This document shows, piece by piece, positions 13,778-21,983 of a stretch of 38,104 nt of DNA. Every line of letters starts with the position of its first letter. Position 1 is the first letter of the stretch. Location: positions 1-38,104 of the forward strand of contig JAKQKY010000030.1 in assembly GCA_029560415.1 (NCBI GenBank). Reading direction: 5' to 3'. This DNA comes from Bacteroidota bacterium (GTDB lineage: Bacteria > Bacteroidota > Bacteroidia > Chitinophagales > Chitinophagaceae). The position numbers and the translations under genes were made by a program. Below the pieces are notes generated by a model. It was not told the DNA's origin. It did no database searches and was given only the letters and a program-made list of their open reading frames with translations.

Positions 13778-14515
13778 TTATACCAGGTAAAAACAAAGGA
13801 ATACAAAAACCCAAACCAGATCTACAAAGTGCCAGTACAATCCAGCCTTTTCAATCATTTCATAATGACCACGCTGATCAAAATGTCCAAGTTTTGTTTT
13901 GATAAGCATCACCACATTTATCACCACTCCACTGAATACGTGAAACCCGTGAAATCCTGTGATGCCGAAGAAATATCCACCAAAAGCAATTGGCCCTGGT
14001 GTGGCTACTTCCTGGCCGTTGAACATTACTTCGGGTCCCCAAGGATTTTTAGTAACGGTAGTGCCCCAATGTTCTATTTGTCCATTAACCAGTACTGCAT
14101 GATCACCCATGATCAAATGCGTCCATTCCCAGGCCTGGCAACTTAAGAACGCTAATCCGCCAAGGATCGTGAGGACCATATATTTTTCAACACCCTTGCG
14201 GTTCATTTTATGACCTTCATGCACGGCAAGCACCATGGTAACCGAACTGAAGATCAGGATAAATGTCATTAAACTTACAAAGGCAAGCGGCAGATTTGCA
14301 TGACCTGCAAATGGAAACGCGTTGAATACATGGTTGGGATCGGCCCAATGGTTTACGCTAAAACGGATGGTTCCATAACTGATCAGGAATGCGCCAAAAG
14401 TAAAGGCATCACTCATCAGGAAGTACCACATCATCACTTTGCCATAACTGGCATTGAAAGGGCTCCTTCCACCGTTCCACCATTTTGTTCCTGCGGGTAT
14501 CGCTGTTGTTGACAT
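13778..14515 (-). CDS. Cytochrome c oxidase subunit III (larger paralogue)
   Basis: A 245-residue membrane protein of the heme-copper oxidase subunit III family. Landmarks are KVMMWYFLMSDAFTFGAFLISY in the first helix, the long loop WEWTHLIMGDH..., and the C-terminal ITGFHGFHVFSGVVINVVMLI...KAGLYWHFVDLVWVFVFLCFYLV. Subunit III binds lipid and supports proton uptake without carrying a cofactor. It follows the shorter subunit III paralogue by 55 nt. Two adjacent subunit III genes are known from Bacteroidota oxidases; whether both enter one complex cannot be read here. Confidence 0.9.
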   Translation of the reverse strand: MSTTAIPAGTKWWNGGRSPFNASYGKVMMWYFLMSDAFTFGAFLISYGTIRFSVNHWADPNHVFNAFPFAGHANLPLAFVSLMTFILIFSSVTMVLAVHEGHKMNRKGVEKYMVLTILGGLAFLSCQAWEWTHLIMGDHAVLVNGQIEHWGTTVTKNPWGPEVMFNGQEVATPGPIAFGGYFFGITGFHGFHVFSGVVINVVMLIKTKLGHFDQRGHYEMIEKAGLYWHFVDLVWVFVFLCFYLV

Positions 14516-14570
14516 AAATTTAAATTCTGATATCTAAAAAATTATTCAAAAATTCAGTTGTTCCTGTTGC

Positions 14571-15137
14571 TTACCTGATCATCAATAAAAAGATGAGCAA
14601 ATAGATCCAGAGTATATCTACAAAATGCCAGTAAGTACTGATCAGGTCAACCGGGACAATGCTATAACTCCTGGTTTTGATACTGAATGCTTTTACCGAC
14701 ATAATGATCAATGCGATGATTCCTCCCAGTACGTGAAGGGCATGCAGCCCAACAATTACATATAAAAAAGAATGCGACACATTGCTTTTCCAGGTTACCC
14801 CGAGTTCGAGCAATTGTTTAAAGCCGATCACCTGCAACACTATAAAAATGATACCCAACGCAAGTGTTGCACTCATCAGGATTCTATACCTGCCCATGGC
14901 CCTTTCTTTAAACGCATTGGAAGCCATGTATACGGTAATACTGCTTAATACAATGGCGGCCGTGCTGAACCAGAATGCAATGGGAAGGTCAAAGGTTACC
15001 CAATTGGCCTGGTTGCGCTTTACAATGTAAGCACTGGTTAACCCTGCAAACATCATTAGTATGCTTCCAATTCCTACCCACAAGGTAAATTTATGCGGGT
15101 GTATTCTATTTCTTTGCGCTTTCGCCACGATACTCAT
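14571..15137 (-). CDS. Cytochrome c oxidase subunit III (shorter paralogue)
   Basis: A 188-residue protein of the same family with five helices: FTLWVGIGSILMMFAGLTSAYIV, AFWFSTAAIVLSSITVYMA, a third near ATLALGIIFIVLQVIGF, LYVIVGLHALHVLGGIIALI and the closing STYWHFVDILWIYLLIFLLMI. HALHVLGG and YWHFVD...W are the conserved C-terminal signatures. It lies between ctaB (85-nt gap) and the larger paralogue. The shorter length reflects the five-helix form rather than truncation, since both ends are intact. Confidence 0.9.
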   Translation of the reverse strand: MSIVAKAQRNRIHPHKFTLWVGIGSILMMFAGLTSAYIVKRNQANWVTFDLPIAFWFSTAAIVLSSITVYMASNAFKERAMGRYRILMSATLALGIIFIVLQVIGFKQLLELGVTWKSNVSHSFLYVIVGLHALHVLGGIIALIIMSVKAFSIKTRSYSIVPVDLISTYWHFVDILWIYLLIFLLMIR

Positions 15138-15222
15138 GCTTAAAAATTTTCACCACTCACTAAATCAAGCCGGCAATTTCTGATAGGTTTGATCCCAATG
15201 TTCTGCCATCTAACCGGATTCT

Positions 15223-16125
15223 TTAGCGCAGCTTATCTGCATATAAGCTAAGGAATACAATCATCAGGTAAAAATAAGAGCCAAACATTACTTTCCTTGC
15301 ACTGGCCACATCCATCTTTATATAAAGAACAATACTCAAATACACCATACACAAATTACACGCCAGCACTATCCACAAACTTACCAAACCACTCATATCG
15401 TAGTAGTGAGGTAAAATTCCGATCGGGATCATCATCACACTATACATCACCGATTGAAGCGCCGTGAATTTGGTAGGTCCCTTATCACTAGGCAACAATT
15501 TGAACCCGGCTTTTGTATAGTCCTGGTGCGCAACCCAGGCAATTGCCCAGAAATGTGGAAATTGCCATAGGAACTGAATCGCAAACAATATCCAACCACC
15601 CGCACTGAACTCATCTGTTGCAGCCACCCACCCTATCAGGCAGGGCAACGCTCCTGGTAAAGCTCCAACCAACACGGCAATTGAGTTTATTTTTTTAAGG
15701 GGTGTATAAATGAACCCATATAAAAACAAACAAAACAGCCCGAGCATGGCACTTTGAAAATTAAAAAAGTACCACATCATGCTTACGCCGAGCAATCCGG
15801 AAACAAATGCGAATGTATACGCTTCTGTTACAGTCATGCGCCCGCTTGCGACAGGACGTTTTGCCGTGCGTTTCATCACGGCATCGGTATCTTTTTCAAA
15901 TGCCTGGTTAATGCTGTTGGCCGATCCGGTGATCAGCATTCCTGCTATAAAAAGTAAAAGAACTTGTATTAAATCAAACCTGATATTCGGCGCCAGCAGG
16001 TAGCTTACTACGGTACTGAACACAACCATGAAACTCAAAGTGAACTTGATCAGTTGAAAATAATCCTTCACTTTACTCGCCAATGCAAACGATGTTGAAT
16101 TGGCTATGGTTTTGTTCTCCTGCAT
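15223..16125 (-). CDS. ctaB: Protoheme IX farnesyltransferase (heme O synthase)
   Basis: This UbiA-family membrane enzyme attaches a farnesyl group to heme b to make heme O, the precursor of heme A in this oxidase. The 300-residue protein shows the prenyl-diphosphate-binding motif NSINQAFEKDTDAVMKRTAK followed by RPVASGRM, with the paired Asp residues, and the second conserved loop HFWAIAWVAHQDYTKAGFKL. About nine membrane helices are evident. It sits inside the cox operon between coxA and the subunit III genes. Heme A synthase (ctaA) is not in the window. Confidence 0.95.
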   Translation of the reverse strand: MQENKTIANSTSFALASKVKDYFQLIKFTLSFMVVFSTVVSYLLAPNIRFDLIQVLLLFIAGMLITGSANSINQAFEKDTDAVMKRTAKRPVASGRMTVTEAYTFAFVSGLLGVSMMWYFFNFQSAMLGLFCLFLYGFIYTPLKKINSIAVLVGALPGALPCLIGWVAATDEFSAGGWILFAIQFLWQFPHFWAIAWVAHQDYTKAGFKLLPSDKGPTKFTALQSVMYSVMMIPIGILPHYYDMSGLVSLWIVLACNLCMVYLSIVLYIKMDVASARKVMFGSYFYLMIVFLSLYADKLR

Positions 16126-16217
16126 TTTAAAAAATCAATGGTCAATGATCTATGGTTGTTCAACTTCACTCGCTCAGTTCCTGTCCACACTGACAATTGA
16201 ACGTATGCCTTTATTCA

Positions 16218-18035
16218 TTAATGATCCGTACTTTCATCTGCCCCGATAGGCACATTCTGCGGAATGAAATCTTTTCCGTCTTTAGTGTCTTTAGCATAAT
16301 CATAAGGCCAGCGATGCACTTCCGGTATTTCACCCGGCCAGTTGCCGTGTCCCGGACGAATTGGTGTAGTCCACTCCAAAGTATTTGCTTGCCATGGATT
16401 CAGGTTGGTTACTTTCCGTCCTTTCCAGATGCTATAGAAGAAGTTGAATACAAATAACAATTGTACGGCGAATACGATCATGGCAACCAGGCTGATGAAT
16501 TCATTCAACCCGTTAAACATTTTAAAGGATTCCCAGTTTGAGAAATCATAATAACGACGAGGCATACCCGCTAATCCTTCGTAGTGCATTGGCCAGAAGA
16601 TCAGGTAAGCACCGATGATGGTAACCCAGAAATGAATATAAGCCAAGGTATTATTCAGATACCTGCCAAACATTTTAGGGAACCAATGATATACCCCGGC
16701 AAACATACCGAAGAATGATGCCACACCCATTACAATGTGGAAGTGGGCAATAACGAAATAGGTATCATGCAGGTGAATATCCAGGGCAGAGTTACCCAGG
16801 AAGATACCTGTTAAACCACCACTAATGAACAGGCTCACAAAGCCTATGGCAAATAACATGGCCGGTGTGAAACGGATATTACCTTTCCATAAAGTAGTAA
16901 GCCAGTTAAATACTTTGATGGCAGATGGCACCGCGATCAACAAGGTCAATAGTACGAATACCGATCCGAGGAAAGGATTTAACCCGGTTACAAACATATG
17001 ATGCGCCCAAACCAGGAAGGCCAGGATGGTAATGGCAAACAAAGATCCCACCATTGCCATATATCCAAAGATCGGCTTGCGGCTATTCACCGAAAGGATC
17101 TCAGATGACATACCCATCGCAGGTAAGAGAATGATATATACTTCGGGGTGACCCAGGAACCAGAACAAATGCTGGAACAGGATGGCACTTCCACCTTCGT
17201 TTGGTAATATTTTACCCGCTACCACGATATCGCTCAAGAAGAAGCTGGTACCCAGGTTACGGTCGAATAACAATAAGATGGCGCCTGATAATAATACAGG
17301 GAAAGAAAGTACACCCAACACGGCTGTAAAGAAAAGCGCCCAGATGGTCAATGGCATACGGGTCATGCTCATGCCTTTTGTACGCATGTTGAGAATGGTG
17401 GTGATATAATTCAACCCGCCCAATAACGATGAAACAATAAACATGGCCATACTCACCAACCAAAGATCCATTCCTATCTTACTTCCCATCGATGCATCAC
17501 CCAATGCACTCAATGGAGGATAAATGGTCCACCCGCCGCTGGCAGGCCCGGTTTGAACGAACAGGGAAGAGAACATGATCACAGATGCGAGAAAGAAGAA
17601 CCAGTAGCTAAGCATATTCAGCATAGGCGAAGCCATATCCCTTGCACCAATTTGAAGTGGTATCAGGAAGTTGGCAAAAGTTCCACTAAGCCCGGCCGTT
17701 AGAACAAAGAATACCAGGATGGTTCCGTGCATGGTAACCAAAGCATAGTAAAATTCAGGATCTAATTTTCCTCCTTTTGCCCAATGCCCGAAGAAATCTT
17801 CTAACCATGGAAAGGTTTGATCCGGGTAACCAAGCTGCAACCTGAAAACAACTGAAAACAATCCACCGATGATGGCCCAAATGATACCTGTTACCAGGAA
17901 TTGTTTGGCAATCGTTTTATGATCCTGGCTAAAAACATATTTCGAAATAAATGTCTCGTGGTGGTGGTGTTCATGGTGTGAATCATCATGTGCCCCATGT
18001 GATACTACATCATGTAAAGGAATTGCACTGCTCAT
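16218..18035 (-). CDS. coxA: Cytochrome c oxidase subunit I
   Basis: This is the catalytic subunit that reduces O2 and pumps protons. The 605-residue protein has at least 12 membrane helices and the full ligand set: MHGTILVFFVL (heme a His), WFLGHPEVYIILLPAMG (CuB His and cross-linked Tyr), WAHHMFVTG (the CuB His pair) and HDTYFVIAHFHIVMG (heme a3 and heme a His). GHPEVY points to an A1-type proton pathway. A His-rich N-terminus (HDDSHHEHHHH) precedes the first helix. It follows coxB by 31 nt and is translated from ATG at 18033-18035. Confidence 0.97.
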   Translation of the reverse strand: MSSAIPLHDVVSHGAHDDSHHEHHHHETFISKYVFSQDHKTIAKQFLVTGIIWAIIGGLFSVVFRLQLGYPDQTFPWLEDFFGHWAKGGKLDPEFYYALVTMHGTILVFFVLTAGLSGTFANFLIPLQIGARDMASPMLNMLSYWFFFLASVIMFSSLFVQTGPASGGWTIYPPLSALGDASMGSKIGMDLWLVSMAMFIVSSLLGGLNYITTILNMRTKGMSMTRMPLTIWALFFTAVLGVLSFPVLLSGAILLLFDRNLGTSFFLSDIVVAGKILPNEGGSAILFQHLFWFLGHPEVYIILLPAMGMSSEILSVNSRKPIFGYMAMVGSLFAITILAFLVWAHHMFVTGLNPFLGSVFVLLTLLIAVPSAIKVFNWLTTLWKGNIRFTPAMLFAIGFVSLFISGGLTGIFLGNSALDIHLHDTYFVIAHFHIVMGVASFFGMFAGVYHWFPKMFGRYLNNTLAYIHFWVTIIGAYLIFWPMHYEGLAGMPRRYYDFSNWESFKMFNGLNEFISLVAMIVFAVQLLFVFNFFYSIWKGRKVTNLNPWQANTLEWTTPIRPGHGNWPGEIPEVHRWPYDYAKDTKDGKDFIPQNVPIGADESTDH

Positions 18036-18066
18036 AATCTTATTATATTATAGGTCCTGTTAATTA

Positions 18067-19128
18067 TTAATTTGCCGGCGTTAATTGTGCAAGTGGTTTA
18101 CTTGCCACTGCGCTGTCTACCGCCTGTGTTGCTTTGTTTGGATCTTTATCCGGGAATAATGTAAAGTATTCTGGTTTTTGAGAAGCAAGCCATTTTTCAT
18201 AATCAGCCTGTTTTTCCACCACAATTACTCCACGCATAGAGAAGTGACCCTTGCCGCACATCTGGTCGCAACTAATCTCGTACACGAAATTCGGATTTCC
18301 GGTACGGGTTTTCATTTCTTCTGTTGTATACTTTGGAGTAAACCACATGGTTGTTGGAATACCCGGCACAGCATCCATCTTCATCCTGAAATGAGAAAGA
18401 CCTACGTCATGAATTACATCCATGGCATTGATCACCAATTTGATTGGTTTACCAACGGGAATGTGCATTTCAGTTGTATGCAGATCATCCCAGCTTTCCG
18501 GATCCTGGAAATCTACGCCAAGAATGTTTCCGGAAGGATTGTTATATTGCTTATAATGTTTCTTTCCTAAAACGCCGTCTTTACCCGGATACCTCATTTC
18601 CCAGGCAAACTGGTGACCGGTGATCTCAACTACCACTGCATCTTTCGGTGCATCGCTGGTCATTTTAAACCAATACTTCAAACCGAATACTACCAACACT
18701 GTTAGGAAAATGGCAGGCACGGTAGTCCACAATAATTCAAGTTTGTTATTATGTGGGAAGAAGAATGCTTTTTTACCGTCTCTTTCCTGGTATTTGAATG
18801 CAAACCAGAACAGCAATACCTGTGTGATCACAAATACAACACCGGTTACGCCGATGGTAATGTAAAGCATCAGGTCAATTTTTTCTCCTTCCACAGAGGC
18901 AGATCCTTGAGGGAACAATGTTTTGCCATAATACAATTCATTGCAGTACCAGGCACCGATGAGCCCGAATACCAGGAATGAAATGAGCATAAAGGCATTG
19001 ATCTTGTTATTTTGCCTGCGTGTTTTTTCTTCTCCCTTGAGAATGCTTACATATTCACTTGCTTTTGAGATCTGAAAAATGACCACAAAAATCATAACGC
19101 CAATGGCAACCAGAAAAAGCTCCTTCAT
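18067..19128 (-). CDS. coxB: Cytochrome c oxidase subunit II (CuA)
   Basis: The 353-residue protein receives electrons at the dinuclear CuA site. There are three hydrophobic segments: one at the extreme N-terminus (LFLVAIGVMIFVVIF), then AFMLISFLVFGLIGAWY and the pair near ITIGVTGVVFVITQVLLFWFA and VPAIFLTVLVVFGLKYWF. A cupredoxin domain follows. The CuA ligands are in EISCDQMCGKGHFSM (C-x3-C, His, Met, about residues 284-297) with the upstream His in VIHDVGLSHFRMKMDAVPG. There is no fused cytochrome c, so the electron donor must be separate, presumably ActE or the ActA heme domain. It is the first gene after the terminator and promoter at 19212-19247. Confidence 0.96.
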   Translation of the reverse strand: MKELFLVAIGVMIFVVIFQISKASEYVSILKGEEKTRRQNNKINAFMLISFLVFGLIGAWYCNELYYGKTLFPQGSASVEGEKIDLMLYITIGVTGVVFVITQVLLFWFAFKYQERDGKKAFFFPHNNKLELLWTTVPAIFLTVLVVFGLKYWFKMTSDAPKDAVVVEITGHQFAWEMRYPGKDGVLGKKHYKQYNNPSGNILGVDFQDPESWDDLHTTEMHIPVGKPIKLVINAMDVIHDVGLSHFRMKMDAVPGIPTTMWFTPKYTTEEMKTRTGNPNFVYEISCDQMCGKGHFSMRGVIVVEKQADYEKWLASQKPEYFTLFPDKDPNKATQAVDSAVASKPLAQLTPAN

Positions 19129-19211
19129 TGTATTTATTTTTTTTCTTCCATAGCCGGTAAACCGGCCATTGAAGGATTTAATATTTAATACTCTTTACCT
19201 GATATTTCTTA

Positions 19212-19219
19212 CAAATGTA
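19212..19219 (-). promoter_or_regulatory. -7 box of the cox operon
   Basis: The minus strand reads TACATTTG, a perfect TAnnTTTG, directly after the terminator hairpin at 19220-19247. Initiation would fall near 19205, giving a leader of about 75 nt before coxB. I see no clear -33 TTG, since that region is occupied by the hairpin arm. Confidence 0.5.
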
Positions 19220-19247
19220 AAAAGCAATGCAGGCATTCATTGCTTTT
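19219..19247 (-). terminator. Intrinsic terminator between actF and coxB
   Basis: AAAAGCAATG (19220-19229) and CATTGCTTTT (19238-19247) form a perfect 10-bp stem around an 8-nt loop. On the minus strand it ends in CTTTTTAC. It lies 9 nt past the actF stop codon, as expected for a terminator or attenuator of the act operon. Confidence 0.8.
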
Positions 19248-19256
19248 GTTGAATGA

Positions 19257-20510
19257 CTATGTGTGATGGATCATACTTTCTTTAAGGAAAGGATGATTTT
19301 TGGCTACCAGCGGATGTTTGGTAAAGTACCTGCCCACACCCCACATAATAATACCAATGAACAATGCGGCAATACCAAATTCAAAAGGCATCATTTCTGC
19401 ATGTTCTTTCATGGTGCCTGGCATTACCATCTGGTAAAAATCGATCCAGTGACCAAAGATGATCAGCACGGCCATGAAAGTTACCATGGTCCAGCTGCGC
19501 TTGGTGCTCTTCTTCATCAGGATCAACAACGGGCAAAGGAAGTTTATGATCAGGTTAAAGAAAAATATTCCTTTATATGGACCTCCTTTGGTAGCCGTTC
19601 CGATTCTTTCTACAAAATATTTGGTTTCTTCCGGCTGGTTACTATACCAGATCAGCATGTATTGAGAGAACCAGAGATATGTCCAGAATATAGAGAATGC
19701 AAACATGAATTTTCCCACATCATGAAGATGTTCTTCGGTAACATATTCAAGTTGACCCCTGTTCTTCAGGTAAATTACAAATATTGCGATCAGCGACATA
19801 CCAGCTACAAAGGTACTGGCAAATGTGTACCAGCTATACATGGTACTATACCAATGCGGATCGATGCTCATCAGCCATAACCATGGAATGGTAGAGGCTA
19901 CGGTTAATCCAAAGAACACCGTGAAAAGAGATGCCCAAACAGTATTTTTCCAGATCCATTTTTTTCCTGTTTCATAATTCATCGGACCGTTCTTGTCAGT
20001 CTCAAGACTCATGCTCCTCATTTTTCTGCCAAGCAACCACCAAAGGCCAATGGCCAATGCCGACCAGATGGTGAAGAATACAGGATTCAGAAAACCTTTC
20101 TTTCCGTTCAAAATCGTATCGTGTGCTACCGCATCTTTATCTAACCAATGGTAAATATCTGTACGACCACCCCAAACAATGGCCATTAAAATTAAAAAGG
20201 TAATGATACCCAGGATAGGAACTACACTGGAGATCGCTTCCGGAACCCTGCGCAAGGCAACCTGCCAGCCACCCATGGCCATGGTGGTAACACACATGAA
20301 GAACATCGCAGCGTTCACTACCAGCAACCAATAAACGCTGTTCTGGAGCAATACTGCCCAAAAACGGGTGCTGCCGGTATTTTCTCCGTGCCCGCCATGT
20401 GCAAATGGATGCAGCATAATAAAGCCGTATAACAATGCTGCTACACCTGCAATGATTAAACCCAGCGTCCACTTTTTATAACTCCCCGGTAATTCAAAAT
20501 GATGGTTCAT
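19257..20510 (-). CDS. actF: Alternative complex III subunit ActF (NrfD-like membrane subunit)
   Basis: ActF is the second NrfD-like integral subunit of the menaquinol:cytochrome c oxidoreductase. The 417-residue protein has about ten helices, among them YKKWTLGLIIAGVAALLYGFIML, FWAVLLQNSVYWLLVVNAAMFFM and MFAFSIFWTYLWFSQYMLIWYSN, a stretch conserved between ActC and ActF (WFSQYMLIWYSNQPEE here). It likely helps form the quinol site and a proton path; this is family knowledge. It follows actE by 94 nt and precedes the terminator at 19219-19247. Confidence 0.93.
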   Translation of the reverse strand: MNHHFELPGSYKKWTLGLIIAGVAALLYGFIMLHPFAHGGHGENTGSTRFWAVLLQNSVYWLLVVNAAMFFMCVTTMAMGGWQVALRRVPEAISSVVPILGIITFLILMAIVWGGRTDIYHWLDKDAVAHDTILNGKKGFLNPVFFTIWSALAIGLWWLLGRKMRSMSLETDKNGPMNYETGKKWIWKNTVWASLFTVFFGLTVASTIPWLWLMSIDPHWYSTMYSWYTFASTFVAGMSLIAIFVIYLKNRGQLEYVTEEHLHDVGKFMFAFSIFWTYLWFSQYMLIWYSNQPEETKYFVERIGTATKGGPYKGIFFFNLIINFLCPLLILMKKSTKRSWTMVTFMAVLIIFGHWIDFYQMVMPGTMKEHAEMMPFEFGIAALFIGIIMWGVGRYFTKHPLVAKNHPFLKESMIHHT

Positions 20511-20604
20511 CTAAACTTTATTTTTTGTGATTGACTGGCCATTCAACATTAGTAAAAAAGCCAGGCTATTTTTTAAATCAATTTCTTTAATGCGTTTTGA
20601 ACAA

Positions 20605-21270
20605 TTAACCCTTTTTAACAGCAGCGCTATCTGTTTTAGCCGGTGCCGGTGCTGCTGTTGTTGCTGCTGTTGCGGCTGCTGCTTTGGGTTGAAGTGTTCT
20701 GATATAATTCACCATCATCCAACGCTGTTCCCTGCTCAGTTGCGAAGCGTAGCTTCCCATATTGTTTCTACCATATGTAATAGAATGGAACATGGTACCA
20801 TCCTTCATATCGATATACAATGGCAGGGTAAGGTTGGCAATACCACCAATTTTTCCGGAAGTTGCCAGCGGTCCGTTGCCGGCACCTTTATCACCATGAC
20901 AGATAGCACAATTGATATTGAAAAGACGTTGCGCTTCCGGTAATTCCAATGCACTCATTGAATCGAGCGGATTTTTAACCATGGCGCTCATTTTATAGCC
21001 ATTGCTGTCGTTCGGTAAAGTATAAGGGAATAATTCTCCTCTTTTAATGGTTCCTGTAACAGGGGAGTTGTTATAATAAATCAACCTGCCACCTTTTTTA
21101 GCGGGGTCAGTTGTAAATTTCGTTGAATCCTGTTCTGCATAGGATTCGTATGCCCGGCTATAGGCCATATCCGGCATGTAAATTTTGCCGGGTTGACGCT
21201 TGCTGTCGCAACCGGTAAATGCAATACCCATTGCTAAAAATAACCCTGATATAATTGCAAGTTTTTTCAT
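20605..21270 (-). CDS. actE: Alternative complex III monoheme cytochrome c lipoprotein ActE
   Basis: The 221-residue protein has a lipoprotein signal (MKKLAIISGLFLAMGIAFTG-C21), so it is membrane-tethered outside the cytoplasmic membrane. One heme c motif, CAICH at 121-125, and a probable axial Met170 (GRNNMGSYA) define a cytochrome c domain at about 110-190. The tail is low-complexity Ala/Thr/Pro (KAAAATAATTAAPAPAK), seen in the DNA as a GCTGCTGTTG-rich stretch near 20650-20685. ActE probably relays electrons to the oxidase. It sits 88 nt after actD. Confidence 0.93.
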   Translation of the reverse strand: MKKLAIISGLFLAMGIAFTGCDSKRQPGKIYMPDMAYSRAYESYAEQDSTKFTTDPAKKGGRLIYYNNSPVTGTIKRGELFPYTLPNDSNGYKMSAMVKNPLDSMSALELPEAQRLFNINCAICHGDKGAGNGPLATSGKIGGIANLTLPLYIDMKDGTMFHSITYGRNNMGSYASQLSREQRWMMVNYIRTLQPKAAAATAATTAAPAPAKTDSAAVKKG

Positions 21271-21358
21271 TATTCGTTACGCTCTTTTGTTAGGTCAATA
21301 TTTGTTAACCGCCGATGACTGGTTGCAGTTTTTCGACGGTGCTGCCTGTTTTTTTTGA

Positions 21359-21949
21359 TCAATAGCCTTTTTCATCACGGTACAACTTCTGATCGCGATC
21401 GTATCGGCCAAGCCACCACCCGGTTTCCGCAACCTGGATATTGATTTCCTTGGCGCCGGCGTTCTGTAAAAAATGCTGTACTTCTACATCGTTTGTTTTA
21501 TCGGTACACTCAATGGCCATGATAAACAGATCATCTGTGGCACGTGGATGAAAATGATGCTTTTTTACAAAGGGCGACAGTTGGCAGAGGTAGCAAAAAG
21601 TAAGTACCATTCCTACCGCCGAAAACAATACGGTCAATTCAAAAGTGATTGGGATCCAGGCTGGCAATGCAAAATGTGGTTTACCACCAATGTTCAGTGG
21701 CCAGTCTTTTGTAAATACCCAGCTCATAAAAGTTAATGCCGTTGTTGTTCCGGTAATGGCATATATAAATCCTGCAGTATGCAAACTGGTTTCCCTGATT
21801 CCCATGGCGTGATCCAGGCCATGAATAGGAAAAGGCGTATATACATCGTGAATTTTATACCCGGCCTTACGCACATTTTTTACCGCGGGAAACAACACTG
21901 CTTCATCTTCAAATGCGCCAACAATAAATTTTTTAATTCCTCCAGCCAT
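21359..21949 (-). CDS. actD: Alternative complex III subunit ActD (DUF3341)
   Basis: This 196-residue protein has the DUF3341 layout: a small N-terminal alpha/beta domain (FIVGAFEDEAVLFPAVKNVRKAGYKIHDVYTPFPIHGLDHAMG), two membrane helices (AGFIYAITGTTTALTFMSWVF and LPAWIPITFELTVLFSAVGM) and a C-terminal soluble part ending near LGRYDRDQKLYRDEKGY. It is a structural membrane subunit without cofactors. It follows actC by 34 nt. DUF3341 in this gene order is diagnostic of ACIII. Confidence 0.94.
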   Translation of the reverse strand: MAGGIKKFIVGAFEDEAVLFPAVKNVRKAGYKIHDVYTPFPIHGLDHAMGIRETSLHTAGFIYAITGTTTALTFMSWVFTKDWPLNIGGKPHFALPAWIPITFELTVLFSAVGMVLTFCYLCQLSPFVKKHHFHPRATDDLFIMAIECTDKTNDVEVQHFLQNAGAKEINIQVAETGWWLGRYDRDQKLYRDEKGY

Positions 21950-21983
21950 GTTATTATCAATTATGAATGATCAATGATTAATC

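Noticed and set aside
19263..19880. Plus-strand 205-codon open frame opposite actF
   Set aside because: It is antisense to a clear actF gene, rich in His/Cys/Phe from reversed membrane codons, with no promoter or family signal.
20511..20604. Terminator between actE and actF
   Set aside because: AAAAAAGCCAGGCTATTTTTT looks suggestive, but the stem needs a one-base loop or mismatches, so I do not call it.
20640..20690. GCTGCTGTTG-rich microsatellite
   Set aside because: It encodes the Ala/Thr/Pro tail of ActE and is ordinary low-complexity coding sequence.
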